The notes: a model not told the origin generated them from the sequence alone. A stretch of DNA of 64,000 nucleotides from Liolophura sinensis (GCF_032854445.1 NC_088303.1:9801501-9865500); one strand, 5' to 3'; positions 1 to 13,665 are shown, numbered from the stretch's first letter. Numbers and translations: made by a program.

Positions 1-3000
1 TCCACTTCATCAACGTACATGTTTATAGTGGTCACTTTTTTGTTGTACTGTATGTTGTGCTTAGCCTTGAGTTTTCAGTCTCAAAGTACATATATGAACA
101 GATAGCACCCATGCTGACCGATTGCTATGCTTACAGATATCATGGAACTATGTCATATACAGAAAAAAATAACATTTTACGTTTTGAACGATAGCAAGTA
201 AATATAAGACGAGACTTTGTCCTTGTATATATGCTTATACAACAATGTACGGTGTTGTTTCTCAAATGTACAGAAGGATTAATACACTGAGTGCCTAAAA
301 CCTGACAAATCACGATCACCCAAAAAACAGCTTTTTCTAAGCAGGTATTTATTACTTATCAAAACACTGTCTAATTACAGAATTTTTTAAAAAGTTGTTT
401 GAGAACAAACAATAAAATCTTACATGAAACAATAAATAATGTCTTGGGCATTGACGGCTAAGATTATAGGACTTAAAAACAAAGGATTGTTTCGCTTACG
501 CACAATTTTAAAAACTTGAAATTAAACAATTAATGTTCAATTAATCATCATCTTTGATGAGTAAGTAAGCGCACATTTACACAGAGTGGTCTGTGGATTA
601 TGTGTCACACTGTATTTATTCACAGATATCTGACACCTTTATCATAAGTACTTTTCTAGTAGAATTTATTTATTTCTATGATATGTTCCAATAGACAGGT
701 TTCTGGTTAAAGGTGGTTAAACACCACACGGATCACTTCAGCTACGGAGACAACTGATGCCTCAATATGTAAACGGCCAAAACAATGGAAGCTAGATAAG
801 AAAGAGCCATCCAGGTTCCAATATCGCAGTAGGAGGCAGTAGTTAACAGTTAAAATAAATCAAACCATTTTCCCCAACAACATTTAAAGGGATTTCATCT
901 GACATGGTCTTCATGCTAGTGTCTTCTTTGCCTTTACATATTAACAATTTGTTGAAGAGTGCTGTACAATTTACACAATATCATCACCACAAACAGCTCA
1001 TATGCATGCTTCCATTTATTTATATTTGGTACACAGGAAATAGTAAACAAAACTTTGCTTACAGCAAAGTCTCCCTTTTTAGTCTTCAGATAATACTTAT
1101 GTCATAAGTACTTTACTCAACAATCTCTAGGAATTAAAGAAAGCCTTAAATCATCTCCTCAGATTTATTACAAGAAATGTTTGAACCACTGGGCATTTCC
1201 AGGAAATATATATGTAATTCCTACCTGATGAAACATACATTTTATGATATTCATGACCTAATGAAAAAAACTTGACTAATAAAAAGGGAGTTATCCATTC
1301 ACTCCACATTTTCTTTTCTAGGATCCTATTTACATATGATGCCAGAAGTCTCTCACTTAAAGACATGTTCACTCCGTCTGAACATATGTGCACAGGGCCT
1401 ATTAGAGAGTTATCAGGAGTTTCGCATGGGGGCGCTTGCGTATATACCGGAAGTTAGGGTGAGAACCCTGGCGGTACACGGTCTTAGCGCATGAGCATTG
1501 GGCGAATGAGGTGTTTTCTAACCCATATCTCTCATAAGCCTTATAATGTAATGAATTTCATACTCCTTCCTAGCATACAAAGTCAAGGGTCATAACTCTC
1601 TCATCTAATTAGAAGAAAGACATACATGGTTATCTCCCCTCACCTCTAAAACTACAGTCAATCCTACAGGTACATAAAGTCAAGCACATTAAATGCATTT
1701 CTACATTTTCTCACCAAAAACTCACAAACGCCTAAAACAGTTTATGTAAATAAATGACAGTGTGATTTACAATATGTCAGCAAACATTTGTATTAAATAA
1801 GCTCATATTACTCAAAAGATTCATTCAGCACATCTTCAGTCATGAAAACAATGCTTTATGAAGGATAAGCAGTTAATCCTATTAATGGATCAACCTGTCA
1901 CCGACTCCTTAAATTCGTTTTACTTTCCTTTATCCTTGCCATGCTGCTTTCACTTCTGTATCTAAATTATTCCTAAATGAGGAACTTTCAAAATAAAAGT
2001 AAAACATAAGTGTGAAAAGAAAGACCAATGAACACAATATCAAAAACTAAATTCGGTCACTTTTTGACATGTTTATATCCTGAATTAAAATTCTGTGGTG
2101 ATATTATGGACCACATCTATATTGTTGAATGCCAGCCATGTGAAATCGATTTTCCTACCTTTATTTTCTTGTAAACTCCATTTATGCACATAAACATGCT
2201 TTTCCAACATTAAAAATGGTTTGTGTTTGGAATTAAAAAATTAAGAGACTAGATAGTGGTGCATACAACCCACGTTAAGAATTCAAAAATTGGATTGCAT
2301 TTATTCATTCAAAAACAAAAGAAAAATAGATAAGTACAGTTTTGAAAGTACATGTAGTTTCAGTCACACTTCCAGTCATGCTCATCTTTTGTTTTTCTTT
2401 TTCACTGTTTCTCATGCTCCAGACACCTCTACATGTAGCCCTTGACCTATGATGTCAAAGTTTGCCGTTTACCTGTGTATTCTGGTCTGAAAGTTTATCA
2501 GCTACTCATGCCTACAGGTAGGTGAAGTTGTAAGAGCCCAACCCTCTGCCTACCTGGATTCCTCACCATTGCCCAGGTGAAACAGTATTCAGACTAAATT
2601 ACCAAATAAATCTATAAATTAATCAACAGATAAATCTGATATAATCATGTACTGATAACAGAATATGTACCTTTCACCCACCAACTTCTGGCTTCATGCT
2701 ATTCATAACATACACATGCAGCAGGGACATGCAGTTGGGCAAGATGTCCATGGAAATGAGAAAGAGTTCTTGATGACAAACTGACATTTTATATAAGTTT
2801 TTAACTATATTCACCTATCAACAGATTTAACATGAAGAAAAGAAAACAGTAGACGTAAATGAACTGTGTTATGACAACAGTTTTTCCCAGGGGGTGGCCA
2901 TGGCGTCACCACTGGCCTATCTCTTGCATGATCATTCATTTGTTGTTTTTTTTTTTATGAAAACAAAGAGATATACAGGTATCTACACCATACATAATGA

Positions 3001-4620
3001 GTGATTATCATGTCATAAATAGAAATGCTATAAAACCTTATCAATATGTAATCAAGAAAAAAATGTCCTACCTGGCTTGTAAAGGGTTGACACACCAACA
3101 ATATCAGACACATGCACACAAATGTATCACAGCAATGGGGCTATGTTCTGTTCAAAATAAGGTTGAAGACTCTGGTAGTGCTTGGATTAGAATGTAGGCA
3201 GCTTAAAATGCATCTGCAATAAGACAAGACAAAACATGAATCAGATGTAGATCCAGAATAGTCAACACTGTATATATTCAATATTTCATTTATTTTGCTC
3301 ACATGAACACCAAATTACTAACTGCCATTAACACCTTACTCCACTACTTGATGAAGAGGACAATGAAGTTTACCAACCTGGATTTCTAGAGGCATATGAA
3401 AACAAGAAAAAATCAGACGCTGTACCAGAATCCACAACCTGGTTAGTGAAAACATACTGGGGGTGCAAACATGCCATTCAAAATTCTTGATCAACACTTC
3501 CTTAAATCATTTTAAGGAGTTAAAATTTCCACATGGAAAAAGGAATCAAAAAACAACTTTAGGTTCAGGTCTCAATACAAAATAATTATTAAATATATTT
3601 AGCTTTACTCAAGTTAATACATGCATATCTATGTTCAAGGTTTGTGGACAAATCCAATATACAACAAATTGGAACAATCCTTTACATATTTTCATTTTTA
3701 ATGAGAGAATTCATTCACAAATGTAGTAATTTATCAGCATTTATTTATTTCACTTCATTAATGTTGTACATCTTACACAAAGATATTTTTCTTTTTTTTT
3801 CTCCACCCATCCAAATAGTGACCTGAGCAATACTGACTGTCCTAATCACAAGAAGCTGACTTTACCATCGCATGAAATTGTGTCAATTCATGATTGGACA
3901 CTGATGTATGGAGTAATGCATTCACAATTCCACAAATGTTACCCTACCCACACTGCATGCAACCTAGTATTACTCGACATACAATTTATTAAAGTAGGTT
4001 TACACTCATTGTCCATCATACTTCCCATCCAGTGACGAAAAAGTCTCTTGAAAAAAAGTCTGGCTCCTTGCTCATTGAGACTGAATCTTGAAAACCCCAA
4101 AATAACAAAACATTATCCTTGACTTGTGATCTGGCTATCAACATTTCTGACGTAATCCCACTTTTCTCAGATTAAAGCTTACACACGATCAGCAGTAAAT
4201 CAAATTTAAATATTTAGCAAGAAATCAAAGATATCTTGGTAAATAAATGAAAAGATTTCTAAATGTATTTTGGCAAGTTTTTACCTCATTCCAAAAAAAT
4301 ATTGCTTCCTTTGTCCAAAAACAGGTATTGATCTATTTTTTGGGCTTTCTTTCTTCTAACTTAGAAATGATGTTTTTATTATTATTTCCTTAACATTATA
4401 AAATCTTTCCTGGATCAGCAAAAAGCCTTCTCATTTACCATAGTTCATTGTTAGGGCCATAATGCTTAGGCCTAGTTGTTAAGAGGTATACTAGGAGAAA
4501 AGTATTATTAAGATGTCTTGATTAAAGTCTCACTCCAGTTAGTGCACAGCTAGTTCTGAACTTGTACAAGACTGGCATGAACATCTAATATAAAGCCTGA
4601 ATTAACTTTTAATACAGTCA
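1..4620. other. AT-rich DNA, no gene recognised
   Basis: Only short ORFs in all frames, none with a recognisable motif or paired splice sites. Simple A/T runs are frequent. Isolated donor-like sequences occur (for example around 2500-2580) but no exon could be assembled. It could be intron, 3' UTR or intergenic sequence of a gene lying mainly to the left. Confidence 0.5.
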
Positions 4621-4624
4621 TGAA

Positions 4625-4870
4625 TGACTGCCCTCCATACAACCACTGATTCCGCACAAGCAAAGCCAATGAACAACCATGGCCTCTGAACAACAGTCTC
4701 TGAAACACCGCACTCTGAACAAACATGGCTTCTGAACAACCACAGCCTCTTAATAACCGGCTGGGCTCTGAACAATCAGCATGTGAACAAATGTGGCCTC
4801 CGCACAACCATGGCCTCTATACAACTGTGACCTCTGAACAATTGGCCAATGACAACCGGCTAATGAACAA
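4625..4870. repeat. Degenerate ~19-bp tandem repeat
   Basis: A motif like CCTCTGAACAACCATGG recurs about a dozen times with substitutions and small indels. ORFs on both strands here (4550-4807 minus, 4725-4997 plus) come from the repeat lacking stops and are not supported as genes. Confidence 0.6.
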
Positions 4871-4967
4871 GATGTTGGGGTTGCCTACAGTCAGAACAAA
4901 TCCAACAGTACTATGTCAGAATGTTTACTTCAGTATAAGGGTTTTTAAGTCTAAGCTATATACGGAC

Positions 4968-5118
4968 ACTGGGCCAATTCCACAAAGCCACTTCTGATCT
5001 CACCTGATTGCTTAATATTTGGTACTAAAAGACAAAATATTGGCAGGTTTGTTTTAAGATAAATGTTATTTTAAATTTTGACTTAAGTCAGAAATGGCTT
5101 TGTGGAATCAGCCTCAGT
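4968..5118. mobile_element. MITE-like element with ~27-bp terminal inverted repeats
   Basis: The left end contains ATTCCACAAAGCCACTTCTG and the right end, reverse-complemented, contains ATTCCACAAAGCCATTTCTG. Both ends begin ACTG. The 151-bp element has no coding capacity, as expected for a non-autonomous DNA transposon. No clear target-site duplication was seen. Confidence 0.6.
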
Positions 5119-8100
5119 TCCTTACAGTTTCCTCTTGTGTAACGCATTTATATCTTAGAGGAGAGAGATAGGGCACTGGTCAGCTATAGCACCTAACTTT
5201 ATCTAATAGACCTAAAATGTGCAGCTTTCACCCATATTTCTCTCTCTGATAGTTAATGCAGGTAAGTCATTGGAAACTTTTGTCATTTTGTCTCTGTGAT
5301 ACTTTTAACATGTCTGTGACTATATTTTATAGTGGATATGAAGCTTAGAATTACTACATTCTGATGGCCTGCTTACAGTTAAGCTGTCTAGCTGACTTTT
5401 TTATTTAAATTAGAGAGTAATGTTCTGGCAGTACTTAAACTGACACCCATTTATGACACAAAAATAGGCCACAAACATATATATGTGTATTGCATCAAGT
5501 ACATCTTCAGCTAGATAAAACAAAGGCAGAAAGATACATAAAAAGATCATCTTATATAACATCTTTTTTTCTGGAAGTTTGTCACCTTTCAAAATGCAGA
5601 AAATCCAAATAATCAAAAACAACAAAAATTTTGACCACTTGAAAAAAAGCAAAGTGTTAAGAATGCAAGACCAAAATGTCTTTTAAACAAAGCGACTGAT
5701 CGATCATGACACATAGTGGAATATTCTTTAAAAAACTCCAAACATGTAGCTATCTGCAGATCAATTATTAAGATTTCTTAAAAAACACAAGAATTCAGAA
5801 ATTGCAAATGTCGACAACAACAATAAAAAAAATGGAGTACAATAGCAGATGTGGAAAAATATGAACAAAGTCAGACAAAAGAGAAGATGTTGTCTTACCT
5901 GTGGAGATAGAGGAGAGTATCACCTGGTTTGCCAACTGGGGGTCTAGTCACAGGCAGATGGGACGCCGGCTTTTTATTCCCGCACAAATTAAATCATGTC
6001 CGATGAAAATGTGTTTTTATCTTTTGCTCTCAGCAGCACTTGGGTTGGACCTGTTGCACAGAGCCATAGGTATGTCCTCCAACAGGGGGCTTCATTTCTC
6101 TGCTCTCCCTTTCACAACAGCTATAGCACATTCCTCAACTGTTTAACACGGGTAATTCAAAATTCTGCCAAAATCTGACAAAAAATAATATAATTTTAAA
6201 AAAAGCTGAAAACTGAGTAAAAGCTTTGGAAAGGTAGGACATTTTTTTCATGGACATGTCAAAGAACGACCAAGAAAAAAAATCCATGTTTGTGCAATCA
6301 GAAATAAAGAAAAAAGATCTTGACAAATCGCAGAAATATGTCAGAGCAAAAATGATTAATTCTTGTATTTGCTAACACAGGAAAGTTCAACACAACTTTG
6401 CAGCCACACTTTTGAGTTTCCCGCACTTGGCACAGCCCCATTCACATGAACATAGGCAGAAGATGATAATAAAGTGCCAGTGTTGCTAACATGATGTTCC
6501 TAACAGCTAGGGCAGGTGGGCAGCCACTGTTTACTCAGCATGCCACAGCCAGGTGAGGCAAACAATACTTAAACAAATGAAATTCATATTACATGTCTTC
6601 AAAAATGAAATAACCTTCATTCCCTACAACCCAATAATATGGAAAATAGTATATAAATTGTACACAGAGTTTTTTCAAGTATTATGGCATATAGTACAAA
6701 GCTCCATAAAAATCAAAAATGCATACATGTACATGTCTATGAAAAAGCAATGAACACTGCAGATACAATTTTGTGTAAAAAAAAAAAACAACTTCACTTT
6801 TACTTCATGAAGTTTTAATGCGAGGTTTAATAGTTACACAAGATATGCACAATCCTGATAATTACATGGGTTCAAGACTTCATGTGTTACCATATCTGAA
6901 AATTACAATACATTACTCAGTTCTGCCACCATACTAGCAAAATCTTCAACAAATTGACAACAACCTTATATGACTGGACAAAACCTTTATGTATCATACT
7001 GATAACATTGTAATAATATTTTCTACAGTCCAAAGCTTACCCCTCAAACCTGAGTGTTTCTTTCCTAGCAACCAGTAACTTTTTCTTGTCTCATTATGGG
7101 ATGCCCTACTTGAAATATCTTCACCGCCAAGGCCCCACTGCTTCTCACCCTTCTTTGTCCCTGGCAGTGTAAAAAAAGTCCCATCATTTCTTTAGTTGTC
7201 TTTATAGCACTGGTGAAATGAGACTTCTTAACAAAGAACAAAAAAAACCATAAAATTCAATATTCTTCTTAGAGAATAAACCAATTAAGGTTTTTAACCT
7301 ATATATTTTCAAATTCAATAAATGTAATATTTAACTTTCCCAGTCTCTTTTTCTTTCTATTTTCTTAACTCACTCATATAGTGTTTCTTTATATATTCTC
7401 TTTTTTTCCTTCGAATGTGAACTTCTTTATTCACAGGTAGAAAAAAATGGCAATATACTTGGACAACCAGCTATGTAACAGCCTGGTATCTACATATATG
7501 TGTATAAAGTATATACTACAGTTTATGAGATAAAGAAAACCTTTAAATGTCCGAATAATTTTTTCTCCAATAATAAGCTTCATAAATCATAAATGACTCC
7601 TGGGCATTTCTAAAGTCACTTCAGTTCTGGACTTGGGCTCCCAATTTGTTGACCAATCAACCTAAACAAGCTGTATAAATTAACCAAAAATATGATCGTT
7701 TATCAATAAAAGTTAAGTTTTCATACAAATTTCTGTTATTCACAGACCTAAAAGCTTTTAGAAAGTATCATTTTGAGTTGCATTTTTATCATTTCTTTAT
7801 GCACAGTCACCGTTAAAGTTTGGGATCACAGCCTTTAATGTTTTCTAGATATGGCCCTAGACTCTGTCTTTCAATAAACACTTCTGAAAGTCACCGACAT
7901 CCAAATCAACCCCCAAACCTAAACACAATTGAGAAAACTGTCCACATTTATGTCATATAAGGCAGTGAACGTGGTGGAGTATTGAGGGGCTGTGTGTTTA
8001 TACTTAAGATAAACCAAGGCAAACACCAGAACGAGACAGCAGGCCGATCTAAACAAACAGGGGGTTAAGTTGTTAGGGTGGCGCGCGCACAGAGATGAAA

Positions 8101-10156
8101 GCCAAGCAACTGCTGTGCCATGGAGAGCTGTGCAGGAAGATCACGGCCATTCCCCATTCAACAGACAAGAGTTAAGCAGGCAAAGAACAAGTTTTCTGCT
8201 TAATAAGCCCACAAATACCACTCCATTTATCCAGATCGATGCATTCTGACAATTGGCGAGAGCCCCCCACAAGTTACGTCTAAGCGAGTATGTATGTGGT
8301 ACATGTGCATGGTGACATGTGACAAACACAAAACTCCCTAATCTATCTCTTAACAATTACAGAGGTGAATTTGTTTCAAACAAGAATTACATCAATTACC
8401 CAAATACATGGCTGTAATAAAAAAAAAACAAATAATGTACTGTAGGTTCCTAATTACCTGAACACAGTGTCATAATTTACACTTAATTCTTTTATAAATC
8501 TTTTCAATTATTGTGTTACCCACTTCAAAATGTTTCACTTTTATGACAGTAGTTCATCCATGTTCATCCATATTTTCTTTCACCTACACATGACAATAGT
8601 TTTGAAAGACATTTATTCCTATGTTTTTAAACCAGGCATAGTCAGTCAAAAAGCCAGGTACCTCCATCATAATTTGTACCTCAGAAGCTATCTTGCACAG
8701 AGCAAACAGCTTTTCTGTCATTTTCAATAAAGAAAGACAGAGAAAGTAAACATTTTCTAGGCACACAATTAACATAATTTGTAAATTTACTTTAGGATAG
8801 TTTGTTTGGAGAGGTTTAATTGATTTCACAAACAGATTAAAATGTAAGGGCTGTACTGGGTAACGGTTATGGTACGTATCAATCTTTTCTACTGGCTAAA
8901 CTCTGCTTATCATAATTTTCTGCAGCCAATCAAACATTGGCATACATCAAGTACCCGTTCTGACCTGAGATGACCGCTCCAGCTAACCCTCTCCACCCCA
9001 AAGTATTGTGAGCTCTGTACCCAGATTTCCTGATTCTGAGCAAACTTACTGCTCTCCTACAACATTTACTTCAGGAGGGGGAGAGTATATTTATCTAGAC
9101 AGTTATTGGTCAACAAAATTGCTTCCTTTCCGTGTTTCCTGGTCAGCACGTACACACGGATCTTTCCTGGAGGATTTTAGAGCCGTGGTCGCCTGACAGT
9201 TATGTAATATATCTCTGAGGGCCTTGGACATGTGTTGATCTATCGTGTCAGTGTAAACACAGCGGCATGAACGGAGCTGAAATTGCGATCATCAGTTCAT
9301 GAGAATGAGAACCCTTCTCTCATCGCCACAGCATGTTTACGCAATTCACAGTCTCCCAGCCACAAGAGAAATGATCCCCAGTACCCTCACAAGCCAGCTG
9401 GACTAATTCAATTCGAAGAAGGCAAAAATCAATAAAGACTTCACTGACGAAATTCCTTCACAGTGCTATCCACATAATGCTGCACATTGCAGCCCCCATC
9501 CCCTCCAAAAAAAATAACACTAACTAGCAACACACCGTAACGAAATTGCACAACGCACTCATCTAAAATGCATTGCTGCATGTTGCTGCGCAGTTCATCT
9601 TCCCGGGTGCGACATGGCTGCATCGTAATGGACAACAATGTTAATTACTCAAATTATCAACTCTCACTTCTGCCGGAAAGACGGCACTAGTTGGACACCA
9701 ACCCTGTCAGATATAATGACTTTAACCAGAGAATAGAACACATGATCCTACAACTCCTGCAACGGACATGTTCTCATACGAACACCAATCGCATATTTAT
9801 GTGAGCAAAGGAATGCATTCAGTGCCAGATTTAAAATGGAACATTTCTCTCTTGACTACTATCTTAAATTAAACTACTATCTTGTCATCATAATGTGACA
9901 TTTTATTATCCATGTGTAACTTGTTAGCTCAGGCTAGCCCTTGTCAATTATGAGGTCCCAGTTTGAATTAACATGCAGCAGTTGACAAACGACTCATCAT
10001 GATCTTACATATCACAGCGGGCATGTCAATTTGCCTTTTTTTTTAATACACCAGGAAGAATGTACATATTCTTATACAGCATTGTGTTGCTTAGATCGCT
10101 GCTAGATTGTTTAGATTAGTATTGAGTGAGCAAGTATTGGTTATCAAAACCTTGTA
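5119..10156. other. AT-rich DNA with two higher-complexity patches, no gene recognised
   Basis: No ORF above about 80 codons and none recognisable. Two patches, about 7.9-8.35 kb and 8.95-9.8 kb, are less AT-biased and contain more CpG than their surroundings, with ATCGAT, TTAATAAG and ETS-like TTCC sites. They could be conserved enhancers or untranslated exons of a neighbouring gene. A possible 36-nt microexon at 6034-6069 is described among the findings. Confidence 0.4.
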
Positions 10157-11033
10157 CATCACCAAGAGACTGTGTGTAAACCAATTATAAGGGCCCTTTC
10201 ACATCACTAAGAGCTAGACTATTAAGGTTACTCAGGTGGATAAGGCCAATAATAGACTGTTTAGGTCAGGGCAGGACAGTTCAGATTAACACAGGTCTGT
10301 CTAAGTCACAGAAGGGCTGTTTCGGTCACACAGAGACTGTTTTGTCACCAGTGGACTATTTATGTCACCTAGGGAATGTTTGGACCAGTAAGAGACTATT
10401 TAGGTCATCACGGGATCACTTAGCCTAGCAAGGGACTGTCTAGCCCACCAAAGGACTGTTTAGCCTACCAAGGGATTGTTAATCCACCAAGGGTCTACTT
10501 AACCCACCAAGGGACTATTTACCCCACCAAGGGACTGTTTCGCCCACCAAGGGACTGTTTACCCCACAAAGGAACTGTTTAGCTCACCAAGAAACTGTTT
10601 AACCCACCAAGGAACTGTTTTACCCATCAAGGGACTGTTTACCCCATAAAAGGCTGTTTAGCTCACATAGGGACTGTTAATCCACCAAGGGACTGTTTAA
10701 CCCACCAAGGAACTGTTTACCCCACCTAGGAACTGTTTAGCTCACCAAGGAACTGTTTAACCCACCAAGGGGCTGTTTATTCCACCAAGGGACTGTTTAG
10801 CTCACCAAGGGACTGTTAATCCACCAAGGGACTGTTTTCCCCACCAAGAGACTGTTTACCCCACCAAGGAACTGTTTAGTTCACCAAGGAACTGTTTAAC
10901 CCACCGAAAGACTGTTTAACCCACCAAGAGACTGTTTACCCCACCAAGGAACTGTTTAACCCACCAAGGGACTGTTCAACCAACCAAGGGACTGTTTAAG
11001 AACCGTTTAGGACACCATGGGATTGTTTATTCC
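10157..11033. repeat. 20-bp minisatellite, about 43 copies
   Basis: The unit is close to CCCACCAAGGGACTGTTTAC. Copies are most alike from about 10.44 to 11.0 kb and decay towards the left edge, where CCAAGAGACTGT can still be followed. Unit length is not a multiple of three, and stops prevent a long ORF. Confidence 0.9.
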
Positions 11034-11680
11034 TTAAGTACAGCAGAGCACACAACAGTTCCCAAAGCAATTAACACATCTATTTGATCTCATTGAACTG
11101 TTATGGTAAGAAACAGGTCAAATACCAGGAAAGGAGCAGGTATACTATTTCTAGGTATAAATAAATTTATTTCTGACTGTTTTAAGGACATTTTAATTCA
11201 CCAAAAGTGTTTGCCACCACTACCTTATACAGGCCTACAGTGTTTGAATGTCTTTAGAAAGGAACATCTCTCCCAGAGCCTGTTTCGAAATGCATGCCTT
11301 GTGACTAGCTGAACCAAAACAAGCACTCGCTAATGGGTTATGAAAAAGGCCACCATTTCTCTGCTTGTTTTTTACTGCAAGAAAATATGAGACTGACCTC
11401 GATCTAATTGAGATCATGACATTTGTTAGGCTCTGCAATATGCCATGGCAAGGCGATATTATCTCACAGATTATCTCTCTAAAATGACCTTGGGACAAGT
11501 GACATGACACAGTGTTTCCAGCTGCTTTAATATGGTGCAACCCATGGCCTCATAAGAATTGCCGATTAAAAACTGATTTTTCACAACAGAAGAAAATGGC
11601 TGTGTCGATTTAGGCTGTTTAGGTCCATTTTCACCCATATTCCTGAATAACTCTGGCTATATTATTTCTTGTCTTTTCTT

Positions 11681-11870
11681 ATTTATTTATTTATTTCAAT
11701 ATTTCCATAAAGGTGGCCAGCATTATGGTGGGAGGAAACCGAGGGAATCTGGGGGAAACCCACGTCCATCCACAGGCTGCTGGCAGAGCTTCCCACCTAC
11801 AAGAGGTAGCCAGCATGAACTAGACTTGAACTAACAGCAGTCACAATCGTCAGGAGGCTCCTGGTTTCTT
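11681..11870 (-). mobile_element. SINE family 1 copy, decayed
   Basis: A minus-strand copy. TTTATTTATTT is the complement of the 3' tail, then CCAGCATTATGGTGGGAGGA and the complement of the GGTCTGCCAGCAACCTG block. A TTTCTT duplicated at both ends may be the target-site duplication. The far end retains part of the tRNA-like head. Confidence 0.75.
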
Positions 11871-12007
11871 CAACATGCAATCAATACGTAACACAGTTAA
11901 CCTTGTGCAGTTGTCCTTGCCACCTGAACTCGCATGTCTGCCTTGACAAAAATAAAGGGAATTTGTGAATGGTTTCTGATTGCAAAATTAATTTGATGGC
12001 TGTTGTC

Positions 12008-12175
12008 TTTATTTATTTTAGTTCATTGGTGTTTAATTTGTCATACTAAAACATATTTCACGGCAACCAGTATTATGGTGTGAGCAAACCAGGTCAATGC
12101 CTACATTGACAGATGAACAACTTCAGTGACAGCACACCAAGTGAAAGCATCCGGCCTCAACGCTAGGACCTGCGT
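12008..12175 (-). mobile_element. SINE family 1 copy, highly decayed
   Basis: Recognisable from TTTATTTATTTTAG, CATTGGTGTTTAATTTG and CCAGTATTATGGTG in the order of the reverse-complemented family 1 tail. The body is too diverged for precise ends. Confidence 0.5.
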
Positions 12176-12696
12176 GTATATCCATAGCTGATCAACCTCA
12201 TAATTATTGTCACCTATCGAGAGATTCAGGATCTTCTTGTGTTTGTTGTTGACCCGCTTCTTACTGCAAACTACAGGTACCGGTATTCAATGTTACCCAA
12301 GCCTACCACTTGACAGCAACTAGCTGATTCACAAATGTCTGGGCATACATGGTGCTTATGCACCTGCATGCTTCATGCACCCCTCCAATGCTGCAATAAT
12401 CTCACCTCAAAAGTTGTGTTGTTCATAACTCCTTGCTCAGTTGCTGTCAGTTTGACTTTCGCTCAGTTTCAGTTTCACTTGATTTGCAGTGCGACACGTC
12501 CCCACTAAGCCTTTTAAATCTCACGACCAGAAAAAAGCATCATGCTGCGTTCCTCAAACACCCCAGTTTCCATTTTATAAAATCAAGACAACTGAAAATT
12601 AACTTAATCCTCTCGGACAAACTTCCTTTACCATCTTCTCTTTCCCAGCTTCCCGCCATTACCCGATCGGCGTCTGTCACCTGCGTGTAAATGAGC

Positions 12697-12715
12697 TGAC
12701 GTCATCGCGTATAAA
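12697..12715 (+). promoter_or_regulatory. CRE next to a TATA box: candidate promoter
   Basis: A full palindromic CRE, TGACGTCA, at 12697-12704 is followed after 5 bp by TATAAA at 12710-12715. A plus-strand start would fall near 12740. The surrounding 12.6-13.3 kb is CpG-richer than its flanks. No convincing plus-strand ORF follows. On the minus strand an ATG in good context (GTAATGGCGG) near 12.66 kb opens a 39-codon ORF beginning MAGSWERED, so direction is unresolved. Confidence 0.35.
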
Positions 12716-13094
12716 GTTTTCTAACACCGGTAAATTTGAGTGCTAACAAGTCGGTTCGGGAATTTTTATCGGTTCTTGCTGGAATAAAAACAAGAATATA
12801 TGTATACCAGTTCGATATCTCCGCGAGGCAGTTTAGACGGCTGTTCTTTTTTACTCCATCCGGGGGATCGAGTCGATGGAACAGGCAGAAACAATTTAGC
12901 TTTCAGTATATGTAAGCGGGTATGTTACACAAATTAATAAATGAATGAATGATTGTGACTTAAAGAGCTAAACCATTGTCATGGCCTGTATGTCTTAACA
13001 GCACGGTTAAATTGTATAAGGATGGTGACTACCGGTACTTTCCTAAATTGCAAAAAAAGTTTTCCTGGTGCCGTTGTATAAGAGATTTAGACCT

Positions 13095-13182
13095 TGACGT
13101 CATCCACCACTGACGTCACACTTCCAAACGTGCATGATGTCATTCCAGCACACTAATTTTCCAAGGCCTATACTCGACGTCA
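13095..13182. promoter_or_regulatory. Cluster of CRE-type sites
   Basis: Within 88 bp there are two perfect TGACGTCA sites (13095-13102 and 13111-13118), a TGATGTCA (13135-13142) and a CGACGTCA (13175-13182). CREB/ATF-type bZIP proteins bind such palindromes. With the site at 12697 this gives five CRE-like sites within 490 bp, suggesting a cAMP- or stress-responsive element. No target gene is identified. Confidence 0.45.
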
Positions 13183-13410
13183 TATATCTGCTTGATCCAT
13201 CGTCACATAAGGAATACTATCGCGTATCATAACGACAATTTTACGGAATGTGGCGAAAATTTTGTTTTTGCGGACTCTTCACTTGTAGGTATTATACAGT
13301 GTTGTTCATCGTAAATCTTTTTCAGCCCCGGTGTTAGTTCTGTTCCATACATTGGATATCCTTCATATAATTTTAACATCTCCGCCTGTTTTCTCTTAAT
13401 TGGGACAGAA

Positions 13411-13665
13411 GTAGCTTCCTCGCTTGGCGTTCAGAATTAAGGGGATGGTGCAACGACTGGTTGACCCGTATCAGTATATTGGCTCGGGGCAGCTTACTTG
13501 CCTTTGATAAGTGGCCTCAGTGAAGCAGCACTAGATAAAAGAGCTGTGGAAATCCGTCCTGTAACAAGGAGGCACATTGCATGCACTATAAGGACTCCTT
13601 CGTCGCCATATGATTGAAAATTTGTTAAGTACGACTTTAAACGCAAAGCACTCATTCACTCACTT
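13411..13665 (+). mobile_element. SINE family 2 copy, 5' truncated
   Basis: Shares GTAGCTTCCTCGCTTGG, ACTGGTTGACCCGTATCAGT, GAAGCAGCACTAGATAAA, GACTCCTTCGTCG and a CACTCATTCACTCAC tail with copies at 62.3 and 63.7 kb. The tRNA-like head present in the 24-kb and 62-kb copies is missing. Confidence 0.85.

Noticed and set aside
10157-11033. CRISPR array
   Set aside because: Units are contiguous 20-bp tandem copies with no unique spacers, in a eukaryotic context. The same holds for the other arrays.
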